64,000 bases of DNA from Dipteris shenzhenensis (taxonomy: Eukaryota > Polypodiophyta > Polypodiopsida > Gleicheniales), in assembly GCA_047967505.1 (NCBI GenBank), contig CM106540.1; one strand, 5' to 3'. This document shows positions 1 to 11,512 of this stretch, piece by piece. The position numbers were made by a program, and so were the translations under genes. How positions within the stretch are numbered: the first letter of the stretch is position 1; each line of letters begins with the position of its first letter. Under the pieces are notes generated by a model. That model ran no database searches. It was not told the origin of the DNA and saw only the letters and a program-made list of their open reading frames with translations.

Positions 1-135
1 TTTCAATAAACATCACGGTTCCACCCACAATCGAAACGAGCTACCTCTCGTTCCCCAATTCCGAGATTGAGGTGGAGGCTTCGCTTGGCAGAAACAAGAA
101 AATAGTAGTACTTAAACATTCGGGTTCGAAACTCA

Positions 136-687
136 TTACTTATCTGTCAAAGCGAATCCCACTGTAATGCTGAAAACGAGAAGGCCAACAGAGCCTAACA
201 CAATGATAGGAATTGCAGCAGCTTTTGACCAGCCACTCTCGGTGCAAGACAGCACTCCTAGCCGCAGTTCGATAACATTGACAATTGATAACACCAGAAA
301 TACCGTGCCCACAGCTGTGGAAAATGCTGTAGCTAGCATGCCTGCTTTAGTTATGCGTTCATTGATGGGGACGTTCGCGTCTCGGACATTTTTCCTTGAC
401 CCGATCAAGGCCAGTTGAAGCTTCATTCCTTGGGCTATGAGACTGGACAGGAAGTAGCAGGCGAAGGACACCACCTCAAACACAAGAAGTTGCTTGGCGA
501 CATTATCCGTCGGAACACAGTTGCTGTTTGAGATCAGCTCACTGCGTTGACCGCTGTTCAAAGACAGCCCGATAAATACAGCGCCCGAGAAGAAAGAATT
601 AACATTTGAAATTGCATCCAAGGCTTGCAAGTGAAGCTTGCTGCCCGCATCCTCGGTCTGATCATTACTGCTTGGCTCGCCTGCCAT
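136..687 (-). CDS. Four-helix membrane protein, MEE60/physical-impedance-induced-like
   Basis: A complete single-exon frame of 183 residues runs from the ATG at 687-685 to the TAA at 138-136. Four hydrophobic stretches are visible, near residues 33-45, 66-92, 114-140 and 157-179, after a short acidic hydrophilic N-terminus, so it should be a small polytopic membrane protein. The segment LQALDAISNVNSFF just before the first helix recalls the plant family that includes Arabidopsis MEE60 and 'physical impedance induced' proteins; this assignment is from memory of the family and its biochemical role is unknown. Length and codon use are ordinary and no disabling lesion is seen. It is the only intact host-type gene in the first 30 kb. 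No clear TATA box is seen in the 100 bases upstream. Confidence 0.65.
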   Translation of the reverse strand: MAGEPSSNDQTEDAGSKLHLQALDAISNVNSFFSGAVFIGLSLNSGQRSELISNSNCVPTDNVAKQLLVFEVVSFACYFLSSLIAQGMKLQLALIGSRKNVRDANVPINERITKAGMLATAFSTAVGTVFLVLSIVNVIELRLGVLSCTESGWSKAAAIPIIVLGSVGLLVFSITVGFALTDK

Positions 688-2622
688 ATAGCTGCAGACG
701 ATTGATTGTGCGTCAATGAATTTGGGTTCATAAAAGAGACCCTACTATACAGCAAACGTATGGTAGCAAAACAGAATTCAATACAGCGCTTTCGAGCCTA
801 GCTTTAGTGCGCTTGTAGGCAGCGACGGGGAGATACCCGGGAAGATCGCGACCAACTCCGGATTGCAAGGCTGAAACAAACGTTGATGAGGGACGGTGTA
901 GTCCACTCAGCTTCTCTAGGCGATGGGCTTCCCTTCGCTATCGACGAAGCACCCTACGGCCCGGAGATTGCTCAGACTCGAGAGCAAGTAACTTCAACAG
1001 CTAACCGGGCCGAATGCGTTTTCAAATTCCCTTCCAAAGGTTAAATTTCTGCGCGCTTTTCGTACTTGCTTTTGACCATTAACCACTTGACCTTTCGTTT
1101 AAATGTAATATAGTAACATTTTCAAAAGAAAAGACAAACAAGTGCCATACTCTTACCTTACCGTAGAATGTGAAATTTTCATCCTCAATAATCAAGACTC
1201 AAAAGTCAAGAACCTTCAACCTCATATGAGATGCCCAGTGTAGACTTTTTTATGCCCGTGATATGTTTTCCATCAAAACACTATGTAATAAAGGAGGACC
1301 TTTCACGAGAGTAGGCTAGTTGCTAGAATTCTCAAGGATCTCAATTTGAACCACACATTCCAACATGTGGAGTGAGAGTAGTACGAGTAATGCAGGGACA
1401 ACACCACAGTCACACCATATTAACAATGCCAGCAAGGATATGAGAAACCTACTACATCAGCAAACGAGACTATGGGTTATATGGCACATCAACAATGACA
1501 CAAGAAAGGGTCGAGGGAAACAAATTGAATGGCCACGATCTGTCCTCCCATGATGACTAGTGCCCTTCTATGGTAGGTTGCAACCACGGTTGAAACCTTC
1601 CCTTATGTCAAAGCGATGAGCAATGATGGCAAGGCCTTCCCTCACCACTTACCACTTTCACTTGTGGGAAAGGCCAACTCATGGCCTTTACCTCTCGCTA
1701 CCACTCATTAAAGTTGCCCCACGAGAGCTCACCTAGAAATATGTAAATTTACCACATGGGTTCAAATGAAGGAGGTTTTAATTTAAAAAGTAGGATAAAT
1801 TGATAGAAAACTATTTATATATGGCTTTTTAAATTAAATTTTGGAAAAAGACCACAAGTTTGTATGGTTTTACAAATAGGGGTTTTTAAATACCCATTTA
1901 ACACATGTCATATGTAAGGTTTCTTTATAGTGCACCGCTTAAGCAAAGCTGCAATTGGGGTGAGGAGGTGAACTATGAGGACCTACCTTGATGATGACTT
2001 GCAAAAAAGGTACTATTGACACAACAACAAAGGTTGCAATGCCAATCAATGTTTTGCCTAGACAACAAATCAAATTTTGCTATCTTAGAGCTTGGGTAGC
2101 ATGATTGAAGCTACCTAAGGATACAACATTAGAATGTCATAGGGGTCATCTTCCTAAATAGGCCCCCCCAATAATAAAGAGGGTTGATCCAATGGTCCAT
2201 ATCAACCTTCTAGAGTCAGAGCTAATGACTTTGGCAGAGTATTGGAATTTGGGGAGATCGAAAAAACATGATATTAGGCTAAAAATTGGTTCGATTCTTA
2301 GCTTTGCTCCCTCGCCATTTGTTCTCCCCTATGGCCTGCCCCTCTATGCTCCTCCATCATCACTTGAATGCTCGATTCGTTGTATGCTATAGGGGTGAGG
2401 GAGTAGGCCATTAGGAGTAGTAAAAGCAACAGTTTGTTAAGTATGCTTCATCTCCTCCTCCTCCTGAGTATGATACTTCATGCCTGATCAACACAAGTAA
2501 GGTCGATGATTTGTTACTCTTTGAGAGAGTGGTAGGCCTCTAATTTTTTATGGGATCGAGTGGTAGGCAATGGACTGCCTTGGGCCATTCCCCTAATTTA
2601 ACATGCCCTAGTGAACTACAGG
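688..2622. other. Intergenic, no gene recognised
   Basis: The upstream side of the membrane-protein gene. Only short frames are found; none shows a recognisable domain or splice-consistent extension. From about 1750 the sequence becomes AT-rich and looks like decayed repeat DNA. Confidence 0.5.
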
Positions 2623-2788
2623 ACAATGAGCAAGAGAGGTATTACTAGGACCAAGCCAAAGCATAAAGCCACAACTAGTGACAAGTACTCGTACCAAGAT
2701 ATACGACAATGAGCAAGATGGGGGTGACTAGGACCAAGCCAAAGCATGGAGCCACACCTAGTGACAAGTACTCCTACCAAAATAGGGA
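2623..2788. repeat. 83-bp tandem duplication
   Basis: Two adjacent copies begin at 2623 and 2706 with ACAATGAGCAAGA and share the block around GGACCAAGCCAAAGCAT. They differ by scattered substitutions, so the duplication is not recent. It has no coding meaning that I can see. Confidence 0.8.
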
Positions 2789-3906
2789 TCAAGTCGGGAC
2801 AAATAAGTATCAAATTGGGGAGCAACATCGGATGCATCAATTTTACGAGCAAAAACCTATGAGCAAGTTTATCCGAGCGTGTTTTTCAAGAGATTTAAAA
2901 AATTGTATTTCTTTAGAAACATTGTTTTTACACTTTTTTTTTCACTAGAAATAGATCCCTTTATCATAAAAATATACAGACTAGTCACTCATTCATGTTT
3001 ACATAACATAAATTTTCTTATTTATAGACATCCCTTTGTACCCCTGTTATTACCTTTAAAAAGTGTTGAAAAATAATTCCTTAAAGAAACATCCCTCATA
3101 ATCAGTCTCAATGTAATAATATTAAACATTTATAATTACTTATTAAACACATTTTAATCATATGGCAATATCTTTCTAGTGTTTTTATAGCATAAATAAC
3201 AAGATGTTTATCGATATGTTTCTAAAGAAGTTTAAATTACTATAAATAAGTATTAACTTGGGCTTATATATCACTCTCATAAAATACACGTAATATTTAA
3301 TACTATATATGCAAGATTTTCCGAAATATAACCCCATGGATGTGCTCAAATGGAGTTTTTCAATCAATTTGAGTGGTTGACTGACTATATTTGGACATTG
3401 GATGTGAAAGTTATGTCACTTTTAAAAGTGTTGTCCAAGGAAGACCTACTTCAAAGGGGTTTCGCTAGCGAAACTACCTTGATGGCTTGCTTCAATGAGT
3501 TTTCTTTAGAGAAACCCTTCCATGAACATAGGTTGAGAGAGTTTTTCAATGTTACCCCTTATTAAGTAAAATTTGTAAGAAGGATCATAAGGGAATTTTC
3601 ATAGAGAAGTGTACTCTACATGTGGGTTTCTTCAAAAGCCATCCCATTGTGTTCTCACCGTTCCCAAAGATACACGTAAAGATTTGTGTTTAAAATAGGT
3701 ATTGCTATAATACTTTGCATATTTCTAAGTGAAACTATGTTTTCTTCCGATCCATTTTTGCCATATTTTTGCATAGTTGGAAGCTTTTTTTTTCCTTCAC
3801 TCGGACGCTCGGAAGATTTCGCTCAAAAAATGCTCTTCCCCAAGCAGCATCAGCAAGAGCAATTCTATGATCCTTGCAGTGTCCCAACCAATGGAGGACC
3901 AACGTT
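2789..3906. other. AT-rich intergenic, no gene recognised
   Basis: Low-complexity AT-rich DNA with short frames only. The frame at 3350-3565 has no recognisable domain and no splice partners. Confidence 0.45.
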
Positions 3907-3935
3907 GAGAGAGAGAGAGAGAGAACAATTCTATC

Positions 3936-4002
<67 letters not shown>

Positions 4003-4071
4003 AATTCTATCAAACCGGGGAGTAGAAATTCTATGATCCCTACGGTGGCCTGACCAATGTTGAGCGCACGG

Positions 4072-4120
<49 letters not shown>
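3907..4120. repeat. (GA)n microsatellite cluster
   Basis: Pure GA tracts lie at about 3907-3925, 3940-4000 and 4073-4120. They are separated by short unique blocks that are themselves related copies (AATTCTATGATCC...), so the microsatellite grew inside a local duplication. Long frames read through the tract in several phases are artefacts of the dinucleotide. Confidence 0.95.
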
Positions 4121-4129
<9 letters not shown>

Positions 4130-4815
4130 GGGGGGGTGTTGAGCAGAGGGAGAGGGGTAGGAGAGGATGAGTGGAGGGAGTAGGGGGAGGAAACTAGCGT
4201 GGCGCAAGGTGTGGTTGAAATTTCTAGGTGACATCCAAATAAAGCAGTACTTGGCATCCTTATTAATTAGTACTTGACACCCTTTTAAATTAGTTGCTGA
4301 CATTCATGTAAATGTAAAAGTCGGCAATAGAAGAGGAGTTTTTTAATGTTTCTACAAAAAAGGTGATGTAGTTATCATCTATATCAAGGTGCCCTTGATA
4401 GACATGTAGGCCACCCACAAAAATGAGAAGTCTATATTAGCTTTTTCTTCAAGAAATAATATTTCTTTGATGACCCTGGGTTCATTTGAAGGTCATTGTA
4501 TCCTTTCTCTGAGCACGTGATTTGAAAGTCTTGTATGTACTTTTCTTCGAGCATGTTCACCTTGCTTCTACTTGCGTTGAGTCTTTGTTCAAAATTTTAT
4601 TGGCACTTTTGCACTAAGTTGTGCACCTAGATAAGGCATTTTTTCTCTGCCAAGGGGTTTGGGTATTCATCATGACCTTTGGGCATTGTATTACACATTT
4701 TTGCATGCTTACACATCTCTTTACTGAAGGCCATGGTTTGGGCCCTTGCAACTACATTCAAGGATATAAAGGACACATGGCCTCCTCGAGGGAGGGCACT
4801 ATGTAAAAACCCCAT
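4121..4815. other. Intergenic, nothing recognised
   Basis: A G-rich shoulder of the GA tract is followed by non-repetitive sequence with short frames only and no recognisable domain. Confidence 0.45.
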
Positions 4816-5026
4816 ATAGCACGTGCGATCAAGGGGTATTTAAAAAAACCCCTACTTATGGATTTTTATAACCTATATAGACCCCTTCTGTAAATTTTGA
4901 GATGATTAAAGTATCCCTTATGTATGAAAACTTTCACCTTTTGAATTAAAAAACACAGGCTTATGTATGTATATTTTTTGTAACTCCATAAAATAGAAAA
5001 CCCCTTCCATTGATCGCACATGCTAT
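4816..5026. mobile_element. MITE-like unit with 17-bp inverted ends
   Basis: The left end 4816-4832 reads ATAGCACGTGCGATCAA. The reverse complement of 5010-5026 reads ATAGCATGTGCGATCAA, a single mismatch. The 211-bp unit is AT-rich inside and has no coding capacity, as expected of a miniature inverted-repeat element. No convincing target-site duplication is visible, so the family is left open. Confidence 0.55.
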
Positions 5027-5027
5027 C

Positions 5028-7460
5028 TTACATATTTCTTAGTGCCCCCTGGGATGTCCTCTTTCTATACACTAAGAAGATTAAGGCTTGTATTCTAAGT
5101 AGTACAATAGCCAGCACTACTGGTCTCCGCATTAAGTAGTCCTTATAAAGGTGATCCATTCCACAACCAAAACACAACAGTGCACCCATATTCGAGGTGG
5201 TTGCTATTGGTATAGTTTGGTCATCCTTATATGGGTAATCATTTAAGAAGTGAGGTCCTTGGCACTTGTAGCACAATATCGACTAGTTGGTTTCCATTTT
5301 ATATGGACACTCACTAACCCTATGGGGTCCTTGATATTTATAGCATTGAATCAACGGTGTCCTTGTCAAAGTGATCATATCTCTCACCGGCTGAGAGATA
5401 GGAGCCGTTTGGTAGATGGGAATATATTGATCATCTTGCATAACATAATGACTTATGTAGTTGGAGTGACTCATAGTATTTTTGTATTGAGAGTAATCAC
5501 TCCCACTCAAGATGTCATTTAGTTCTTCCCAAGCCTTGGACTATTTCTCCACTAACACTTGGTTCATAGGAGTGATTCACGGTGGAACTGGTTGAGGTCC
5601 CAATATAGGTGGGGGTAACAAAGGAATATGATCCCTAAATTGCCCTTGGTTGGTAGGTCGTTGGTAGGAGTGGTTCCTTATATTGCTAATTGTCCTTGGT
5701 TGGACGGATTTGGAGGCACTAAAAATGTTAGTGGTAGCCTTGGTTGGAGCATGGGTTGGGGAATGGTCTTAGGGTATTCACATTGTGATATATCATGACT
5801 CCCCCATCGTGTACAATGGGCACAATAGAGTGTAGACCTTGCCCTAAGGCAAGGGCACTCGTTTATGGGGTGATTTCCCATACAAATTCCACACCAAACA
5901 TTATCACACCTTGGAAATATATTAGGATTACTAGGGGATTCCCTTGTTATTCCTCCTTTGACAAGTGATTTAATAGATTGGTAGCCAAGTCTTCCATGTT
6001 CATTCCTTTAACAGTCATGGTTGTCTCCTTAGCTTCACCCATACTTGTGGCCATCAAGCTTGGTGACCCCTCAAATGAGGTGGACCGAGTCATCTCCCCT
6101 TGATATTTTCCCTTCATATTGTCACCTAGATGTATTGCAATCTTGTTGCACAACTCAAACAATATGGGATTCATTGCAAATAGATCATCATGAAGCTTAG
6201 GGTCCCATAAACCTATGAGAAAGAATGGCAATAGTTGTGCGTCACTCGTTCTCTCATGCATCTCGCACTATGAGTTTCAGTGTTTTAACCTGGCAATATA
6301 GTCTCTAAGATACTCTTTTCCTTTTTCTTGACCTTGTACAATTGGTTGATAGCACTTCATTTTAGTCCACTTGGGATAAACCCTACTATGAATGCCTTGC
6401 ACAAGGTCTCTCGATTGATCTTCTCCTCGAGATTAAAGGATCTGAACCACTGACGTGCCCTTCTATCAAGACTCAAGCCAAAATCATTAACCTTGTCTAA
6501 ATCACTAATGTTACCAAATGTCTCTCATATTTGCTCAAAACACTCTACATGGGAGACTGGGTATCCTTCTCCTAGAAACTTGGTGATCAACATGGAGATT
6601 GGGATGATTTTACTTCTAGAAGTGTTTTGGTCTCTTCCTGTAAATGTTGGAGGTGTGCCCCCCCTTCTTAGTTCTTGCACTAGGATCCTCATTCACTCAT
6701 CTATAAGTATTGTTTGTGGAGTAGGCAAAGCTTGAGGATACGATGACTATACTCTATACATTGTTGGTCTTGGTGGAGGGCTATTTGGTTTTACTATACA
6801 AATGTAGGATTTGAGGACTCTGACCCACTAAGCATGTGCATAGTGACGTGGGGTTGGTTCATCCTAACAGGTTGGGCTAGAGGTCCTCTGGGAAGTGGGA
6901 TGTTCACCCTAGGCATAGGCTATAAGGGGAAGCCATTGGGTATGGCATATCTTCCATGTTTTGTGGCCAACTAGGAAACAATGGCACTTCAGATGTGGGG
7001 GGTCTTATTTGTGGATGTTATAGATGCTCCCTTGTCCACTCTGTTCTAACATTTGAAACTCTTAGGGGAGTATGGGGCTAAATTCAAACCTATATGACTA
7101 GTTCTCATCAAAGAGTGGAAGTTGTAGTTGATTGCTAGTAAATACAATGAAGTGTAGTTCCCTAAATATCGCTTCCAACATCGATGGTTGAGATGACACC
7201 TGAGGTTCTATTGGCACCCTATTCTGCATAGCAAACTGGTTTAACATACTCGTTGGTTCAGATAGTCCAAGTCTACCCATCATGTTCGAAAATCTTTTCC
7301 TTAATCTAGCTATTGTAGAAGGGGTAGGAGACTTGGGATCATTAAAGATGGAGTTCGGAGCCATTGAGGCTCTAACATTGAAGGGCTCTCCCTTGTCTCC
7401 ATCCAGGCTCATGAACTCTCCTAAGCTAGATAGGTCACCTTGTGGTGGTTTGTGCAAGGC
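5028..7460 (-). pseudogene. Ty3/gypsy gag relic, copy 1, with multiple zinc knuckles
   Basis: Read on the minus strand from about 7457, several frames joined by stops and shifts encode a gag: a proline-rich N-terminus, then a capsid stretch near 6600-6350 (KFLGEGYPVSHVE ... QWFRSFNLEEKINRETL) typical of the retrotransposon gag domain, then an acidic linker (6261-5947). The C-terminal part (about 5920-5030) holds at least five Cys-rich knuckles such as CGICMGNHPINEC, CAHCTRWGSHDISQC and CYKCQGPHFLNDY. Most have CX2CX3HX4C spacing, one residue shorter than the usual CX2CX4HX4C. Many in-frame stops show it is dead. It is homologous to the copy at 8682-11020. No protease or reverse transcriptase follows. 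Confidence 0.75.
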
Positions 7461-7526
7461 ATAAAAACTTATTTTTTAGCTTGTTGACCCTAAAGATGTA
7501 GAGCTAGGCGTTAGGTTGATAGGAGG

Positions 7527-8126
7527 ATATTTAAGGCACTATCCTTAGGCTCAAGGTTAGCTCCTAAGGCTCTTCTTGATCTCAAGTGCATGTGTTGTTT
7601 GCCGTAATTGAGGCCCCAATTCTAGGTTGCGACACGGGATCAAGGGTCAATTTTCATTAGCTAATTCAGCATGGTCAAAGGTAACTCAGTGTGGTCAAAG
7701 TTAACCTAATCTAGTCAAAGCTAACCTAGCATGCACTAGGTTGTAATTTAGCATATGCTGAGTTAAAATTAATGCAACATGCACTGGGTTACTAATTCAG
7801 CATTTTGGTAGTTTAGCATCGTGAGGGTATTTAAGGCAGTATCCTAAGGTTTAGGGTTAGCTCCTAAGGCTCTTCTTGGTCTCAAGTGCATGTGTTGTTC
7901 GACGCAATTGAGGCCCAATTCTAGGTTGCGACATGGGATCAAGGGTTGATTTTCAAGAGCTAATTCAGCATGGTCAAAGGTAATCCAATGTGGTCAAAGT
8001 TAACCTAATGTAGTCAAAGCTAACCTAGCATGCACTAGGTTGTAATTTAGCATATGCTGAGTTAAAATTAATGCAACGTGCACTAGGTTACTAATTCAGC
8101 ATTTTGGTAGTTTAGCATCACGTTGA
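7527..8126. repeat. 300-bp tandem duplication rich in AATTCAGC-type words
   Basis: Two adjacent units of about 300 bp begin near 7527 and 7827; TTAAGGCACT at 7531 aligns with TTAAGGCAGT at 7831. Each unit contains many short related words (TAATTCAGCATG, AACTCAGTGTG, TAGCATGCACTAGG, GCATATGCTGAG) that partly invert one another. The same word family continues to about 8260 and reappears at 30830-31110. It lies between the two gag relics; no frame is open. 8260-8680 holds nothing recognisable. Confidence 0.85.
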
Positions 8127-8681
8127 ATTAAGGCTAACTTAGTGTGAAATTTTGTAATTCAGCATTGACTTTGCTATTTCAACATGTGTTGGGTTAAGTT
8201 AAATGCAGCATGCACTGGGTTACTAGTTCAGCGTGTGCTAGGTTAGGGGTTGGCTTCTATTTTGGATCATATTTGGTGCATTAATTATGCATGTTAGTAG
8301 ATCCTACCAGGTTTCAAGGTGTCAGTTGGTGTCAGAGTGTTAGTGCTACCCAACATGGTCAACGACTAACCCAATGTGCCAGTTAATTATGTCCTTTTGT
8401 ACAACACAACATACCAGTGTCCCACACAAAGAAGCACTCTCATTGGTATACCTCAAATCCCTCTCTTATCCCTTGAAATTAGGAAACATTAATTGGAGGC
8501 CTTTTTGAGACCCCATTCTCCCCTAATGGCTCCTCATCTGAACCATCTTGGATAAGCACTCGATTCGTTCTTTTGCCCACCCTGGTGACCTTCTTGGACT
8601 TGGTCTATGGGGGCTAGGGTGACTTGGGAATTTGAGACGCGAGAGTCCAATCCTTCCTTGCCTGCTTCTTCATTTCCTTGC

Positions 8682-11020
8682 CTAGCGCCTTTGCCTACTC
8701 CTTATGATGACAATGCTTAGTAAATTGATGCTAATGCTCTTGAGCGGGGTGGTCGGAGTTGTTGGTCTCCTTAGGGGACAATCCTTGAATAAATTCTCCA
8801 CTCCGCATCCAGCACACAAGGGCGTGGGACCTGTTGTGGGTGGGGCCACAGGGGTAAGATCCCTATATGGGCAGTCCTTTAAAAATTCCGGTCCTTGGCA
8901 TTTAAAACATGACACAGGGGGCCTCAATACAACCTTATATGGGCATTCGCTTGCCTATGTGGACCTTGACATGTATATCATTAGATCAGGGGCCTTTGTG
9001 CCAAAGAAATCATGTCTCTTGCCCACGCGGCCACGGGCGCTGTCTAATATACTGGAACATGTTGATCCTCATGTAAAAGATAGTGGCTTATGATGTCACT
9101 TCCCTCCTTGTAAGGATGATAGTTAGGATGTCTATAATCATGCTCCAGCTCTTCCCAATCATTAGGTAGTTCTTCCACCAATACTTGGTTGACTGGAGTT
9201 ATACGAGGGGGGGTGGTTGTGGACTTAATATGGGTGGCGGTAATGGAGCATGTTGTGCCCTATATTACCCTGGATTGGCTAAAGGGTCTCCTTGTGCATT
9301 CATTGGGTTAGGTGGGGTCATCAGGGCCAGTTGGGACCTTGGCTGGTAGATCAGTTTGGGAAGGACCTTCGAGAATCGGCATTGAGAGGTATCATGGTCC
9401 CCCATCTATAGCAATCTGCACAGTAGTACTCATTTGAGGGGTGATTACCATTGCATATCCCACACCACACATTGTCTCTTCTTGGGACTAAGTGGGGGTT
9501 ACTTGGTGTTTCCTTGGAGGTCCCTGCCTTCCACTACTGGCCCAGTTGATTCAGTAGACTAGAGGCCAACTTGCCCATATCTAACCCCTTAGACTCTTCA
9601 TCCTCCTTCTTGGTAGGGTCCATACTGGAAGACCTTACTGATGGTGATACCTCGAACGGAGTTGTAGTTTTGTCCTTGACGTCCTTATCCATCATATTAT
9701 CACTTATACAGATGGCTACCATGCTACAGAGTTCAAAATAAGTGGGGTTCATAACCATTAAGTGGTCATGCAGCTTTGGATCATAACCATTAAGTGGTCA
9801 TGCAGCTTTGGATCCACCAATCCAATGAGTATAACCGTGGCAACAGTCACTCGTTTATCCTCTCATGCGATTCGTAGTAGGAATTGAGGTGTTTGATCCT
9901 AGCGATGTAGTCTTGAAGGTCATTTTGTTTCACCTCATACAATTGATTAATCGGACTCCACTTGTGACAATGAAGGCTTTTCACAACACCTCCCAGTTGA
10001 CTTTCTCCTCTGGGCTGAGGGCCCTATACCATTGGCCTCCCTTGCCATCTAGGCTACAGTCGAATGCATTAACCATTTCTAGATCTCCGGGAGCACCGAA
10101 TGCTTCACATAGTTACTCAAATTGCTCCACATGGGAGACCAGATCTCCTTCCCCGAGAAATTTAGTTATCAGCTTGGATATGGCTATGGGTCGACAAGCA
10201 CTATTGTGGGCCTAATAGGTTGTAGAGGCGGCCTCAAGGCAGCGAGGTCCATTGGGGTACCGGTATCAACATTGGGGTTGTGTATCCCGCTCCCTCGTAC
10301 ATCGGGGCCATAAATGTGGGAGTAGACTATTAGGCTCCAGGAGGAAGCAGGTTACTAGGCATCTGCATGGACACTCCTTGCATTGGTATGTAAGATGGAA
10401 CTTGCAAGGGCACATAGACGCTGAATGTTGGGGACACTTGGGAGGTCAGAGGTTCACAAGAGTTTCCCCCTTGGAAGTCCCGTGAGTTTCCAAGGCTGGG
10501 GTTTTGTCTCGCAAAATCCCTCATCCACGGGTGTTCATCTTCCATGCACTCTGAGTCAGGGTGCCTCGTGAAGACTGTGGGTCCTAATTCCACAAAGACG
10601 ACCTCAGTCCCTACCTGTGGCTCAAGGACTGGGTGTTGTTGGCCTCCTTTCTATGGGCATGCTGGCGAAAGGGTTCTCCATTTTTGTTGAATCCGATTGG
10701 CCTAACCATCCAAACATGTTGGATGTAGTCCCCCTTAATTTGGAGGCTATGGAAGGAGCAGGGGAATGAGGTGGAGCTACGTTGGAGTAGGGGGCTTCAG
10801 AGGCCCTCAGGCTAGTGGGATCTTGCATTTCCTCATTGAAGCTCTCGGTCTCATCTGAACTAGAGGGACCACTGTGTTGGGGGCCTAACAATGAGTGAGA
10901 GATGGGAATTGAACTCCTTGTTGGAGCTAAACCAAAATTGGGGCGAAAGGTAGGTTGCGAGTAGTTCGAAATGATGTCCTCGGGCTCAGGCTCATTAGAC
11001 AAAATTCTCCCAGACCTCAA
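8682..11020 (-). pseudogene. Ty3/gypsy gag relic, copy 2, interrupted by the TIR element
   Basis: The minus-strand reading begins next to the left end of the TIR element at 11022 and runs leftward. It shows a Pro/Ser-rich N-terminus (11020-10622; the motif SNMFGWLGQS matches SNMMGRLGLS of copy 1), a second linker (10593-10330), a capsid part near 10200-9900 (KFLGEGDLVSHVEQFE, WYRALSPEEKVNWEVL) and an acidic segment (9758-9534). Cys-rich knuckles follow at 9480-8680 (CGICNGNHPSNEY, CFKCQGPEFLKDC, CAGCGVENLFKDC); the His is replaced by Glu or Asn in the last two. Stops and shifts are frequent. The rest of this retroelement (leader, primer site, LTR) continues beyond the nested element at 22768-23800. 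Confidence 0.75.
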
Positions 11021-11021
11021 G

Positions 11022-11053
11022 CATTAGGAAAAAAGGGAGCTCATTTTGGGGCC
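11022..11053 (+). repeat. Left terminal inverted repeat
   Basis: It reads CATTAGGAAAAAAGGGAG followed by CTCATTTTGGGGCC and pairs with 22736-22767 with two substitutions. It sits two bases beyond the first gag codons of the interrupted gypsy relic. Confidence 0.88.
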
Positions 11054-11512
11054 TTTTACGGTTTGGAAAAATAAGCTCTCAACCAATCAATAGAAGGCCA
11101 ACGTAACGTTGAAAATTCACGAAAATAAGAGAAAATAGAAAAAAGAAACAATACTTTATGTAAGTACAAGCGTGCTACATTAATGAGGAGATTGGTTTTT
11201 TATTCGTAGAAGATCTTTGGACAAGAAGATAGAATCTAAACTGACATTTTATCTGACAAGATCCTTCCCGCTTCCACCTTCCTTTGAATTTTCAAATATT
11301 GTGCCGCCTTTCGTGCGAAAGGTCTACCATTCTACACCATTGCCTCATTGTGCAACTGCCTTCCTTTTCCAAAACTGCTCCCTTGATCCTGTTTGGCGTA
11401 GAGTAAGATGTTTCTCGTCTACTGTCTGTTTGCCCACTTTCTCTTTCTTGAAACTTCAAATTGTTATCTTAGTTACATTACTTTGCTATTGTTACAGATT
11501 CAGAAAATCTCC

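Noticed and set aside
3686-4303. Frames ending in long Arg-Glu or Leu-Ser dipeptide runs
   Set aside because: Translation of the (GA)n microsatellites.
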